A DNA stretch of 39,216 nt. Source: Priapulus caudatus (taxonomy: Eukaryota > Priapulida > Priapulimorpha > Priapulimorphida > Priapulidae). The stretch lies in contig NW_014577390.1 in NCBI RefSeq assembly GCF_000485595.1, positions 42,851-82,066 of the forward strand, given 5' to 3'. How positions within the stretch are numbered: position 1 is the stretch's first letter; each line of letters starts with the position of its first letter. The translations under genes and the position numbers were made by a program. Shown here one piece after another: positions 19,392 through 30,327 of the stretch. The notes below the pieces were generated by a model. It saw only the letters and a program-made list of their open reading frames with translations, searched no databases and was not told where the DNA came from.

Positions 19392-20526
19392 ACGTCAAGC
19401 AGGGGCGTAGATAGCGGGGGGGGGTATATCTCTCACTTATTGAGGTGGAGGGGATGGCGTATACAATCATCCCCCTACTTTCATGAGGAAAATGGGGAAA
19501 ATTTTTGACAGACAATAAATAGGCACCCTACTGAACATTTATCTGCACATACATCTACTGACATCACACTTCCATCACTTACATCCTTCCACCACATCTT
19601 CAATCTTCCATTCTTTCCAATTACAATTCCAATTCCATTTCCATTTCCAATTCCAATTCCAATTCCATTTCCAATTCCAATTCCAATTTCCAATTCTTTC
19701 ATTACTTACATCACTTCCATTACTTTCATCTACTTACATCAGTGACATATATCTACCGTAAAATGTCTGTAACTCGTTCCAAGAATGACATTATTTTGAT
19801 TTAACCACTGAAACTCAGGCGGTTAATTTTTGACGCATTCCCCGGTACGATTTTTTTTCAAAATCCCCAAATCACGTCTTATCACTGTTCACGAAAGTTA
19901 AATCCCTGCTTTATTCAAAATTAGAATAGACCTATTGAGAGTTGGGATATTAAATTTCCACGGGGATTGAAAGGGGAAATTCAATTTCATCACACTTTCT
20001 TTTATGGAAGGGGATGGGGGTGCTGAGACAAGACCGGAAGTATATTTCCGATTTTGTATAAGGGGTGGAAATATGCACTTTTTGGTTCAAATCTGGTTGT
20101 TTTCCTCATACTTTTTTGTACAGTTTTAGCGTTCTCAGTAAAATACGTTTTATCAAATTTTCAGGGGGATATGATTCCAGTGGTGTAGTTGTGAACTTGT
20201 GGGAGGGGTTGCCTGTTATTAAACCTCTGGGAGCCAAAGAAAAAATTTAACCCTAGAATTCACAAATATTGCACTTAAAATGTTCACTGTTCTAAATTGT
20301 TATACTCAAAATCCAAGAGCTTCCCGGGGCTCCGCCCTGGACCCTGACGCCCTAGGGCGGGCCCCTGGACCCTGGAGCCTGGGCCCCACCCATTAAGGGC
20401 TTCGCGCCAAGGTGCTGGCGGTCTGCGCTACGCGCACACATTATTCGTATACTTTGTGATAGAAGTAACAGCGAAATCACCCCTCCCCCCCACAACTGAG
20501 GACCTGTCTACGCCACTGATATCAAG
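19392..20526. mobile_element. hAT-like non-autonomous DNA transposon with probable 8-bp target duplication
   Basis: The left terminus CAGGGGCGTAGATAG (19400) and the reverse complement of the right terminus CTGTCTACGCCACTG (ending 20518) form terminal inverted repeats CAGKGGCGTAGAYAG, each followed inward by a G-rich run. Flanks ACGTCAAG (19392-19399) and ATATCAAG (20519-20526) agree at 6 of 8 positions, consistent with an aged 8-bp duplication as made by hAT transposases. The 1119-bp interior encodes no transposase. It includes a CCAATT/CCATTT hexamer patch and a GC-rich block of GGACCCTG/GGGCCC words. Confidence 0.75.
19618..19702. repeat. Hexanucleotide (CCAATT/CCATTT) repeat
   Basis: About 12 six-base units, CCAATT and CCATTT, inside the hAT-like element. 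The isoleucine/glycine open frame on the - strand is an artefact of it. Confidence 0.85.
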
Positions 20527-21060
20527 TAATAAAATTATTCACCTATTCAATCGACTGCTTTGGTTCTTCCAAATGTCTTTGTAATGTAATTAACTTTTTG
20601 CACAGATAGGGACGAACGTTACACATGCCTTCGACTCTTAATTAATAGCATTCCTAACTCTGCTAGCGCCAGTACTAGTGGACGCAGCTACGTGTTCTTA
20701 ATTGTTTAATTCGGCAGCAGCGCTGGTCTCCACAACGATACTCCGTTACTATGATGTAGTAAGAAGACCAAATTTAGACGAGGAACGTCATTGATCAGCA
20801 CTCAAAGTGGTGACGGAAAACGATAGGTAAAAAGCCGAATCGAGCTTAGGTGCGACAGTCATGTGTTCAGCTCGATTTCTACACGTCCGTAACGCCTGGA
20901 TAAGCTATGATTACAATCCAATATCTGAGCCTAGAAGTGTCATGGAGACAAGGGGTTGGTCTTGTTTTAGAGAAAAAGGAATGCTGCTTAGCATTTAAAA
21001 TAGAATAGTATTGCCGTACAATCGTCATGTTTCTCCCGTTACACACTTTGCATTATTAGC
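20527..21060. other. No gene seen
   Basis: Unique sequence downstream of the last visible exon of the - strand EGF gene. Further 3' exons of that gene may lie here, but none is recognisable. Confidence 0.4.
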
Positions 21061-21100
21061 TATGGTATGGTATATGGTATGGTATGGTATTGTTATGGTA
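21061..21100. repeat. (TATGG)n short tandem repeat
   Basis: TATGG units with two interruptions, next to the inverted repeat at 21106. Confidence 0.8.
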
Positions 21101-21105
21101 TATAA

Positions 21106-21168
21106 ATCAAGGCCTATAGATATAAACATATACTAGATCATAACGTGTTTATATCTATAGGCCTTGAT
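21106..21168. repeat. Perfect 23-bp inverted repeat, 17-nt loop
   Basis: Arms 21106-21128 (ATCAAGGCCTATAGATATAA and 3 more bases) and 21146-21168 are exact reverse complements. It lies 34 bp from the EGF exon at 21202-21303, on its intron/donor side. The arm length fits a small-RNA hairpin or a foldback insertion. No other RNA-gene signals were found. Confidence 0.9.
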
Positions 21169-21201
21169 ATAAATGGTATCGTAAAAAAGAAGTAGGCCTA
21201 C

Positions 21202-24200
21202 CTGTACAGGTAGCGCCATCTCCTGTGTATCCGGTTCCGCACTGGCAGACGTTGGTAACGCATGTTGCTTCGGTAGCGCAGTCACTGTCAATCGTGCATG
21301 CCACTGTGAAAACGCAGTCAGTAAAATTAATGATATCGCATCATTATCGTTAATGGCTAAGCGCATGGAACGATATGTCACAACATATATCTTTTACCGC
21401 ATATGTCCCTTAAATATAGCTTAGATGCGTTATTAGTTTCGTCCTAATGACGTGGTCTTGGGCGCGTTTTTGGAGTTTTAATTTCAGATGAATTGTGTAA
21501 CCTCATTACAGACAGTAATTATAGAGATAAAGAGGTAAGTGACAAAGACATTCCATAAAGGTAAAGAGATTCCGCGATGACGGTGCTGGTATTGTAACAA
21601 CTAGTTTACCTAACCAGTAGGTGTGTGTTAAAGAAACGACTTCAATAACTATTACAATGTTACAACAAACTATTACAATGCTATCTTTCTTCAATAAATC
21701 TACATCAGTATCAGAGCCATTCATTGATTCAAATGGCGGGGAGGTGTTATATATAATAAGCGTGATCCTCGCAGCGCGAACTGACTTATAGCTAGTTTTC
21801 AATTCAGGGCCATTGTTAACTCATTTCGTTTGTGTGGGCCGGGCAATGCTTCAGGGCTTTTAAAGGGACATGAGTGAAAAATATTTTTATTAAGTTCGTT
21901 CAAACAAAAAACAGTTAGTTCGAACGAAAAGATATATATTCTAAAAACCGCTGCAGCTAACACATATATACGTAAACAGTTGAAACCATTTTAGACAAAA
22001 CACTATATTAACACGCGCAGACAGTAAACATCCCTGGATCATATAGATACATCAGCGGTTTTTGGCCATCAGTGTACAACTAAAATTGGCCGCATTGGAA
22101 ATATCATACATATATGGACGCTAAAAAATGTGCCACACTCCGAAATCCATTAATATTTGCCTATTTCAAAAGCCATTCTTTGCTGAGAATTGACGCCGTA
22201 GCTTGCATTTCTGGTCTTCTAATTCAACCTTTAAGATTGTGTTGAAAATGTACATACATGTACCTCGTTCTTGTACACTATTGGTTTAGATTAAAAAAAA
22301 TCGTTACCCGTCAAGTGTTTAGAATCAGTTTAAGTCACTTGAGTTTTAGTGACCATAGGGAAGATAGACATGCCGACGTAGTGATATAATTTCATCATTG
22401 TGATAGCGTTTTCTCGCACTAACGTGCGAAAGAGCGTAAAAATATCTATTATATATATTGCCAGAAACTGTTGAAATATAGAAGTTAAATAAAAATCTCT
22501 GTTTGCGGAACGCCATGGCTGAACGAGAAGCAAACATGAAGATTATGGTGATGAGTTTTAGTAATTATGCGATAATCTTTATTTATATAATCATACACAC
22601 ACGCGGGCGCAGGAACGCATGCACACAAATACGCAGGCACGCGCGCACACACACGAGCGTGAATTCAGAGTGCTAGGTCATGTTTTCATGTATGGGCAGA
22701 TAGGCCTACGATTTAGTGATTACGCTATTTAGTGAACGATAGCGTTGGTGCTTCAGTGGTACGCGCCGGCGCTTACCAAGCGGCAGTTGTCTGGATATGT
22801 GGCAGCAGTGATAACTGTATGGAGGTAGCGGGTAGGGGACGTAGAAGCTAGGAAAACTCGGGACCGGAATGTGTTGGTCGCAAAACGCAAAACGCAAAAT
22901 GCATACAAGGTAAGCGTAAGAAAGATGAGCTAGTGCACATGAGTTTCTGTGACAGCGGTTGGTCGGTGAGGTGCGTTAAGTTTGTTGGAAGGGTAGAGCG
23001 TCGGGCGCTGGGTTGTAAGCCCCTATGAGACCCCCGTGGCAACAACCTTGCTGGTACCAAAATCGGGAAGACAATATAGATGGTGACGCGCATGACTATT
23101 GCGAAGAAGTGTAATCTGAATCTGAATCGTTTCTATCATTGTCCTAGAAAAAGCGCCAGATAAGTATTTCTTGGGGAACTAGTGTGCGGGTGACGATGCC
23201 TATGCATGCTATAACTTCGCAATGATGAGCGCAACAAGCAACATAAGATGTAGAATTGTAGCAGCCTGAATGAACGGCATGCTCGGCTACATTTTTAACC
23301 TGGTAGGGTAGCTAGTCTACTAGTAGGGGGCCTACTATATACTGATACTACTACGAAGCGAAGGGGCTACACCGGTAGAGTGTACTAAAATATACTAAAA
23401 TATTACTTGTTCCTAACTTATCAGATTCTAACGACCATGTAACATACTCGGATGCTGACACTGAAATCTAAACAGTGGTACAGGTGACACCAGCGTTATT
23501 ATTAGTGATTCGTCAGGAACGTCAGGGCCCAGGGGACATATATAACAACTCCATAGTTAATCGGATAATCATGCCGTTCGTATATTTGTTACTCATCATG
23601 TAACCGCCGCATGGATAACCCCCGTGTACGCATTCAAACGCATTATACATGTATGTATATATACATGTATATATATGATATGTATGTATACATACATACA
23701 TACATACATACATACATACATACATACATACATACATACATACATACATACATACATACATACATACATACATACATGACAGGCGAAGGTGGGACACAAA
23801 TGGTAAATTAATGTATCANNNNNNNNNNNNNNNNNNNNNNNNNNNNNNNNNNNNNNNNNNNNNNNNNNNNNNNNNNNNNNNNNNNNNNNNNNNNNNNNNN
23901 NNNNNNNNNNNNNNNNNNNNNNNNNNNNNNNNNNNNNNNNNNNNNNNNNNNNNNNNNNNNNNNNNNNNNNNNNNNNNNNNNNNNNNNNNNNNNNNNNNNN
24001 NNNNNNTCTCGGTACATTGAAACACATGCGAATAAGCAAATACTTACAAAATTATTCACTAGTCATAAACACAAGCTGGCAAACACGTTATATACGTATT
24101 TTATTGTTGCTGTTGTGGCAATGGAGACGTCTCCTTTTGCGAATCCCTTATCCTTTAGTGAAGAATCCGCCATACCTGTTCAATGAATGAATATACGCGT

Positions 24201-25408
24201 AATACATAGGTGCGGTGATTGTAGTATAATGTATATTTCACAGTGATATATAATACATTATATAGACATACATTAGGTATGTATGTATGTATGTATGTAT
24301 GTATGGTATCGTAGTAATGTATGTATGTATGATGTATGTATGTACTATGTATAGTGTATGTTGTGTATGTAGTATTGTATGTATGTATGATGTATGTATG
24401 TATGTATGTATGTATGTAGTATGTATGTGTAGTAATGTATTGTTGTACTGTATGTAATGTGTATGTATGTATGCTATTTTTGTATGTATGTATGTATTGT
24501 ATGTATGTATGTATGTATGTACTGTTATCGTTCGTATGTATGTATGTTGGTATGTATGTATTATGTATGTATGTATTATGTATGTAGTATGTATGTGAGT
24601 ATGGTATTATGTATGTATGTATGTATGTATGAATGTATGTATGTATGTAATGTATGTATGTATGTGATGTATGTATGTATATGCGTATGTTATGTATTGT
24701 ACTGTAGCATGTATGTATGTATGTATGTTAGTATGTATGTATGTATGTATGTATGTATGTAGTATGTATGTATGTATGTATGTATGTATGTATGTATGTG
24801 ATGGTAATATGTATGTACTGTATGTACTGTATGCTATGTATGTATGTATGTATTAGTGTATGTACTGTAATGTATGTAGCTTGTATGTATAGTATGTATG
24901 TATGTATGGATGTATTGTATGTATGTATGTGTATGTATGGTATGTATGTATGTATGTAGTAGTATGTATGTTGTATGTATGTATGTATGAAGATGTATGT
25001 CATGTCATGTATGTATGTAGTGAAGTATGTATTATGTATGTTATGTATGTATGTAATGTATAGTATGTATGTAGTATGATATGTATGTAGTATGTATTGT
25101 ATGTATGTATGTATGTATGTATGTAGTATGTATGTATGTATGTATGTATGTATGAATGTCATGTATGTAGTGTATGTATGTATGTATGTATGTATGTATC
25201 GCTATGTCATGCTATGTATGTATGTATGTATGTATGTGATGCTATGTATGTAGTTGTAGGTATGTATGTATGTATGTAAGTATGTATGGTACTGTATTAT
25301 GATATGTATGCTATGTATGTACTGTATGATGTATCGTATGATATGTATGTATGTATGTATGTAATGTATTGTATGTATGTATGTATGACTGCTATGTCAT
25401 GTATGTAG

Positions 25409-25439
<31 letters not shown>

Positions 25440-26047
25440 TATATATATATATGTATGTATGTAATGTATGTATGTATGATGTATGTATGTATGTCATGCT
25501 ATGTAGTGTATGTACTGTATTGTATGTTACTGCTATGTATGTATGTATTGTATGTATGTATGTATGTATGTCATGTATGTATGTATGCTTCAATGTATGT
25601 ATGTATGTACTAATGTATGTATGTGATGTATGTATGTAGGATGTATGTATTATGTATGTATGTATGTAGGCTATGATATGTATGTATGTATGATGTATAT
25701 GTATGTATGTATGTATGTGATGGTACCCTGTACTGGGTAATGTATGGCTAATGTATGATGTATGTATGTATGTTATGTATGTAATGTATGTATGTAGGTA
25801 TGTTATGTAGTATGTATGTATGTAATGATAGTATGTACTGTATGCTATGTACTGTATGTACCTGTATGTATGTATGTACGGTATGTATGTATGTATGGTA
25901 TGCTATGTATGTATGTAGTATGTTATGATATGTATGTATGTATGTATGGTGTATGTATGTATGTATGGTTACTGTATTGTAGGTATGATGTTGTCCACTC
26001 GTATGTATGTATGTAATGTTGTATTGATATGTCATGATGTATGTATG

Positions 26048-26079
<32 letters not shown>

Positions 26080-26085
26080 TGTATG

Positions 26086-26116
<31 letters not shown>

Positions 26117-29047
26117 TGGTATGTATGATATGATGTATGTATGTATGTATGTATGTATGTTATGTATGTATGTATGTATGTATGTATGTATCTATGTATG
26201 TATGTATGTATGTATGTATGTTATGTATGTACGTGTTATGTATGCTACTGTATGTATGTATGTTAGAGTATGTGATGTGTGATGTATGATATGTGGGGAC
26301 TGACTATGTGATGTGTGATGTATGATATGTATGCTATGTAGTTATGTACCTGGTACTTGCTATGTATGTTAAAAATAATGTCTGTCCATCAAATGTAAAA
26401 TGAAAAATGTTCGTTTGTAGTAGCCATGTGTACCCTTGTCGGGCTCTTGTTTTTTTTTTTGTGTTCTTATGTTTGTGTTGGTTTTATATGTGTGTTGGTG
26501 GCTTTACATATTTCTTGTTTATCTTTGTCTTTTATATATGTATGTATGATGTATGTATGTATGTATGTATGTATGTATGTATGTATGTATGTATGTGTAT
26601 GTAATGTATGTATGTATGTAGTATGTATGTATGTATGTATGTATGTATGTATGTATGTATGTATGTATGTCATGGTATGTATGTATGTATGTAGTAGTGT
26701 ATGTATGGATGTCATGTATGTATGTATGTATGTAGGTATGTATGTATGTATGTATGTATGTATGTATGCTATGTATGTATGTATGTAATGTATGTATGTA
26801 TGTATGTAAATGTATGTATGTATGAATATGTATGCTATGTTATGTATGTATGTATGTATGTATGTGATGTATGTATGATGTATGTATGTATGTATGTATG
26901 TTATGTATGGCTTGTATGTATGTTATTGTATGTATGTATGTATGTATTGTAATGTATGTATGTATGATATGTTATGTATGTATGTATTATGTATGTATGT
27001 ATGTATGTGAATGTATATATGTATGTATGTATGTATGTATTATGTCATGTATGTATGGTATGTAACTGATATTATGTATGTATGTATGTTAGTATGTAAT
27101 GTATTGTAGTGTATGTATGTATGTATGTATCGTATGTATGTATGTATGTATGCATTATGTATGTATGTAGTACTGATATGTATGCTATGTATGTATGTAT
27201 GTATGTATGTAGGTATGTAGTATGTATGTATTGTATTGTATGGATAATGGTATGTATGTATGTATGTATGTGATGTATGTCATGTAGGTATGTATGTATT
27301 GTATGTATGTAGGTATGTATTATGTATGTAGGTATGTACTGTATGCTATGTATGTATGTATGTATGTATGTACTGTTGTATGTTATGTATGTATGTATGT
27401 ATGTATGTATGTATGTATGTATCGGATGTAGTATGTATGTACTGTATGTATGGCTATGTAGGTATGTATGTCTTATGTATGTATGTATGATATGTATGTA
27501 TGTTATTTGTGATGTATTGTATGTATGTATGTATGTATGTACTGCTTGTATGTTACTGATATGTATGTAATGTATGTATGTATGTATGCTATTGCTATGT
27601 GAGGTGTATGTATGGATGTAGTATGCTATGTATGTAATGCTGATGTAGTATGCTATGTATGTATGATATGTATGTATGCTATGCTCATGGTATGTATGTA
27701 TGTATGTATGTATGTATGTATGTATGTTATGGGATGTATGTATGTATGTATGTATGTATGTATGTATGTATGTATGTTATGTATGTATGTATGTACTGTA
27801 GTATGTCATGCTATGTATATATGTATGTCCATGTTGATGATGTACTGTATGTAGGTATAGGTGTTCATGTATGTATGTATGATATGTATGCTATGTATGT
27901 ATGTATTAGTATGTATGTATGTAGGTATGTATGTATGATGTATGGTATGCTATGTATTGTATGTATGTATGATATCTATTATGTATGTATGTATGTATGT
28001 AGTATGTATGTATGTATGTATGTATGTATGTATGTATGTATGTATGTATGTATGTATACACGTAGTGACGTATATGACAGGCGAGTTGGGACACAAATGG
28101 TATTTAATGTCTATCATTAAATCATTTAGTGTTTGTCCATAATTCCATGCCTATGATTGGCTGAGAAAAAATCAGTTGTATATGATTGGTTGATTTAATG
28201 ACTGTCACTAAATATGGCAGGCGAGGTGGGACACAAATGGTATTTAGTGTCTATCATTAAATCATTTAGTGGTTGTCCATAATTCCATGCCTATGATTGG
28301 TTGAGAAAAAATAAGTTGTATCTGATTGGTTGATTTAATGACTGTCACTAAATGGAATATATGATAGACATTAATTCGAATTTGTGACTCTCACTAAATA
28401 CCATTTGTGTCCCACCTCGCCTGCCATATACGTAGCACTGCACGTCAACGAATGTTGCGAGTGTGGCGTGTTAGCCTAGCGATGAACAGCCGTGGGTTCG
28501 CATGCGAAATATTATCATGTATGAGCCCTGATGTAAAAAATTATCTCGTAAAAACGAACTGTCGCCTGGAACCAAAATTGACTTTGACGAGACGATGTAT
28601 TAATTAGTTTATATAAACACGCTATAATTCGTATATCCGTTTTATTTAGAAACATTAATTATACATATTACAACATTATTTATAAAGAACATTTTATTTT
28701 GGCTCCGTTTGTACTATTTATTAATACGGAGCTTTTTCCGTTCGAACAAACTTATTTTCGTTTAAACAAACTTTTTTTTTCGTACGAACGAACATGTTTT
28801 CATTCAAACGAATTAAAAAATTATTTTTTTGCTCATTTCCGTTTGTAAGCTTCGTACAAGGCAATATGCGGTCTGTATAGCTGACAGTTAACGCAGAACA
28901 CTTCGCCGTTGGCGCTGCTAGGGCCTGTGACAGCCTCTAGTTGTTTCTAACACGTAAAAAACACGCCTCACCTGCGGAGCATGTCCTAAGGTTTACCACC
29001 AGGGTGAGCCACAGCAATATCTCAGCTGATGTCAAATAAGACATCAT
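21202..29047 (-). CDS. Secreted EGF-like protein A (signal peptide exon plus EGF exon; 3' end not found)
   Basis: Exon 1 coding part 29047-28972 encodes MMSYLTSAEILLWLTLVV followed by NLRTCSA, a typical cleavable signal peptide, ending in phase 1 at a GTGAGG donor. The next recognised exon is 21303-21202 (102 nt, phase 1-1) after acceptor TTTTCACAG and before donor GTAGGC. It encodes one EGF-like domain, CTIDSDCATEATCVTNVCQC then GTGYTGDGATC, with six cysteines spaced C-5-C-5-C-4-C-1-C-10-C. This DSDC-type EGF is common in secreted or surface invertebrate proteins. The 7.6 kb intron is full of repeats (SINE, ACAT/TGTA arrays, MITE, N gap), so further EGF exons could be hidden. A terminal exon and stop were not found below 21202. 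The gene is a tandem paralogue of the gene at 31796-32721. Binding partner and function are unknown. Confidence 0.65.
21304..22741. other. Intron sequence of EGF gene A, no exon seen
   Basis: AT-rich unique sequence with a short ACGC/CA patch at 22590-22655. No cysteine-rich exon was found on the - strand. Confidence 0.5.
22742..23128 (+). mobile_element. tRNA-Gly-derived SINE candidate
   Basis: 22742-22761 (GCGTTGGTGCTTCAGTGGTA) matches the 5' half of metazoan tRNA-Gly at all but about two positions, including the pol III A box. CGCTTACCAAGCG then resembles an anticodon arm. A clear B box is not visible, so the head is decayed. The body continues with a stretch in which CCCCTATGAGACCCCCGTGG is prominent, and ends in an (ATCTGA)n-like tail, AATCTGAATCTGAATC, at about 23113-23128. 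The layout of tRNA head, unrelated body and short-repeat tail is that of a SINE. Confidence 0.6.
23129..23640. other. Intron sequence of EGF gene A, no gene seen
   Basis: Unique sequence with short CTACTAGTAGG and ATACTACTAC palindromic patches around 23320-23400. Confidence 0.5.
23684..23775. repeat. (ACAT)n tetranucleotide array
   Basis: About 22 perfect CATA/ACAT units, preceded by ATGTATGTATATATACATGT (also present at 16721) and followed directly by a MITE end at 23776. Confidence 0.95.
23776..23818 (+). mobile_element. MITE end, truncated by the sequence gap
   Basis: ATGACAGGCGAAGGTGGGAC and the following CACAAATGG match the terminal repeat of the element at 28068-28433. The copy is cut by the N run that starts at 23819. 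Confidence 0.75.
23819..24006. other. Assembly gap, 188 N
   Basis: Run of N between a MITE end and the inverted repeat copy B. Its true length and content are unknown. Confidence 1.
24007..24185 (-). repeat. Dispersed repeat segment, copy B (inverted relative to 16792-16970)
   Basis: The reverse complement aligns along its whole length with copy A. The differences I see are almost only short indels (for example an extra A in CACTAAAGG, a 3-base change at GGAGACGTCTCC, a missing C in TTTATGAC). Substitutions are very rare. That pattern suggests sequencing indels more than old divergence. As in copy A, the segment abuts AT-rich ATATACATTATAC sequence and then a tetranucleotide array. Confidence 0.85.
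24276..28057. repeat. Giant noisy (TGTA)n array, about 3.8 kb
   Basis: TGTATGTA tracts are broken every 5-40 bases by single-base losses or gains (GTAGTATG, GTAATGTA, ATGCTATG). The tetranucleotide identity never changes. Open frames reading MYVCMYVC or HTYIHTYI are meaningless. One unique insert lies at about 26362-26533. The error type resembles uncorrected long-read sequence across a long pure array. Confidence 0.9.
26362..26533. other. Unique island inside the TGTA array
   Basis: About 170 bp starting GTTAAAAATAATGTCTGTCC, with a T10 homopolymer, ending TTTGTCTTTTATATATG before the array resumes. It has no recognised coding or repeat identity. Open frames across it are short and run into the array on both sides. 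Confidence 0.7.
28068..28433. mobile_element. MITE with internal 140-bp tandem duplication
   Basis: Left end ACGTATATGACAGGCGAG (28068) and the reverse complement of the right end (CTCGCCTGCCATATACGT, ending 28433) form terminal inverted repeats that extend through GTGGGACACAAATGG to about 38 bp. The left arm and body (140 bp, from ATGACAGG at 28074) are repeated at 28214 (ATGGCAGG), about 95% alike by eye, so the element has three terminal sequences. It has no coding capacity. The superfamily is not assigned. A related end occurs at 23776. Confidence 0.85.
28450..28560 (+). mobile_element. tRNA-like SINE head candidate
   Basis: GTGTTAGCCTAGCGATGAAC (about 28468) resembles a pol III A box region, and GGGTTCGCATGC (28494-28505) resembles a B box. 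The spacing is near that of a tRNA. No clover-leaf could be completed, so a functional tRNA is unlikely. Confidence 0.4.
28561..28971. other. Intron 1 start region of EGF gene A, no other feature
   Basis: AT-rich with repeated TTCGTTTAAACAAAC / TTCGTACGAACGAAC / TTCAAACGAA words at 28740-28812 that are partly palindromic. No exon was seen. Confidence 0.5.
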
Positions 29048-30237
29048 TGTCACTACTATTTCTTAAACCTGAGAAGAAAAGAAAAGCATGTCAAGTACAA
29101 TAGTACTTAGCAACTCGCGGCTTAATTAGAATAATACTTGAGACCAGTCTTCAATGCTTTCTTGTTGCAATTACCCTGACCCAATATGGGTTGAGCCACT
29201 TCTATTTACTGAACGCAATATACTTACGCACACGGCAAAGAATATTTACAAATAAAACCACTAAAATTTTATAAATGTTTGGCCGTTATTTTTACCTAGG
29301 TGTGTATTATCACCTGTGTTAAAGCGTAATTTTTGCTACGACCTCTATTAGACTAGAGTTGACTTACTTATCATAGTAACGAATTCGCATTAGCTAACAA
29401 AAAGTTGTTGTTTATATTACAGAGGTTGTTGAAAACAGACGATGCCCCTATCAATTATTTACAACACTTCTATTAGCAGATAATTTAGTAGGCGGCACTT
29501 AGGAGTAATTAAAAGAACCACGCGGTCTCGAGCGAGTCTAACGGATTGGTGGTTACCGTGTTCATTTATGGATCGAAACCTACATCAACCAGGTTCGTTA
29601 TGCCTGGTATGATAGCGCCGCATTACATAAATTATGAGCATCGTTAATTTTAGTGCCCACTGCGCACCTATTTACCAGCAACTAGCTAATTAATTACGAA
29701 ATATTCTTTAATGGTAAGCAACACCTTCGTTGTTGGCGCCTTTGGCTTGATCAAGGAAATCAAGGAAGCGATCCAACGGGAGCCTATAGTCATACTATCA
29801 CCAGCCGGAGAGTAAATGTGTTTCTATCATGTATGCACGTTCACACTAAAGTAACTAAATATAAGTGTCCTCTACTGTCGCTCATTGCATCAAGGGAATG
29901 GCCTGAAAGCTCGCATTGCTCATCCATGCACTTTTAGGTAAAACGAAGAGAGTATTTAACAGCTATCGTCTAATTGGCTAGAATGTAGATAAACCCTAAA
30001 ATAAATTGGGAAATGATAATTGAAAAAACTTGCATTCATCCTAATAATATCGAGCATGCAATTTATTCTTTCAAAACACATAAAAGTATTCCCTCGTCAT
30101 CATGTGGCTAAGTGATGCAATTGTGCCCCTTTAAGAAGTTGCGCAGGCCCTGCCCCATCTTTCGGAGACCCTTCCTAAACCCCCAACTGATATTCGCTAA
30201 CGGCTGTCGAAGCTTATTCAACATATAAATGATAATA

Positions 30238-30280
<43 letters not shown>

Positions 30281-30327
30281 TTAATTGTAATAGAAGAACC
30301 TAACCATAATAGAACCACCTAACCACA
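29048..30327. other. 5' region of EGF gene A and intergenic DNA
   Basis: No firm exon. A tRNA-like patch with ATTGGTGGTTACCG and GGATCGAAACC lies at about 29545-29585 and may be another SINE relic. The + strand frame at about 29713-29814 (FVVGAFGLIKEIKEAIQREP) has coding-like composition but is only 33 codons and matches nothing I know. Confidence 0.35.
30239..30279. repeat. (AT)n microsatellite
   Basis: About 20 AT units, followed by TCTTTAATTG. Confidence 0.9.

Noticed and set aside
24276-28057. Possible CRISPR-like array because of regular short repeats
   Set aside because: The unit is a tetranucleotide without unique spacers, in a eukaryotic intron context.
24457-28120. Long open frames reading MYVCMYVC and HTYIHTYI, and similar frames at 16196-17012 and 23522-24039
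   Set aside because: They are translations of ACAT/TGTA tetranucleotide arrays (and of N), open in all frames on both strands.
28450-29590. tRNA genes at about 28467, 29545 and 36583
   Set aside because: A and B box-like words are present, but no complete clover-leaf with a paired acceptor stem could be formed. SINE heads or relics are more likely.
29713-29814. Short + frame FVVGAFGLIKEIKEAIQREP
   Set aside because: Only 33 codons, no splice context and no family match.
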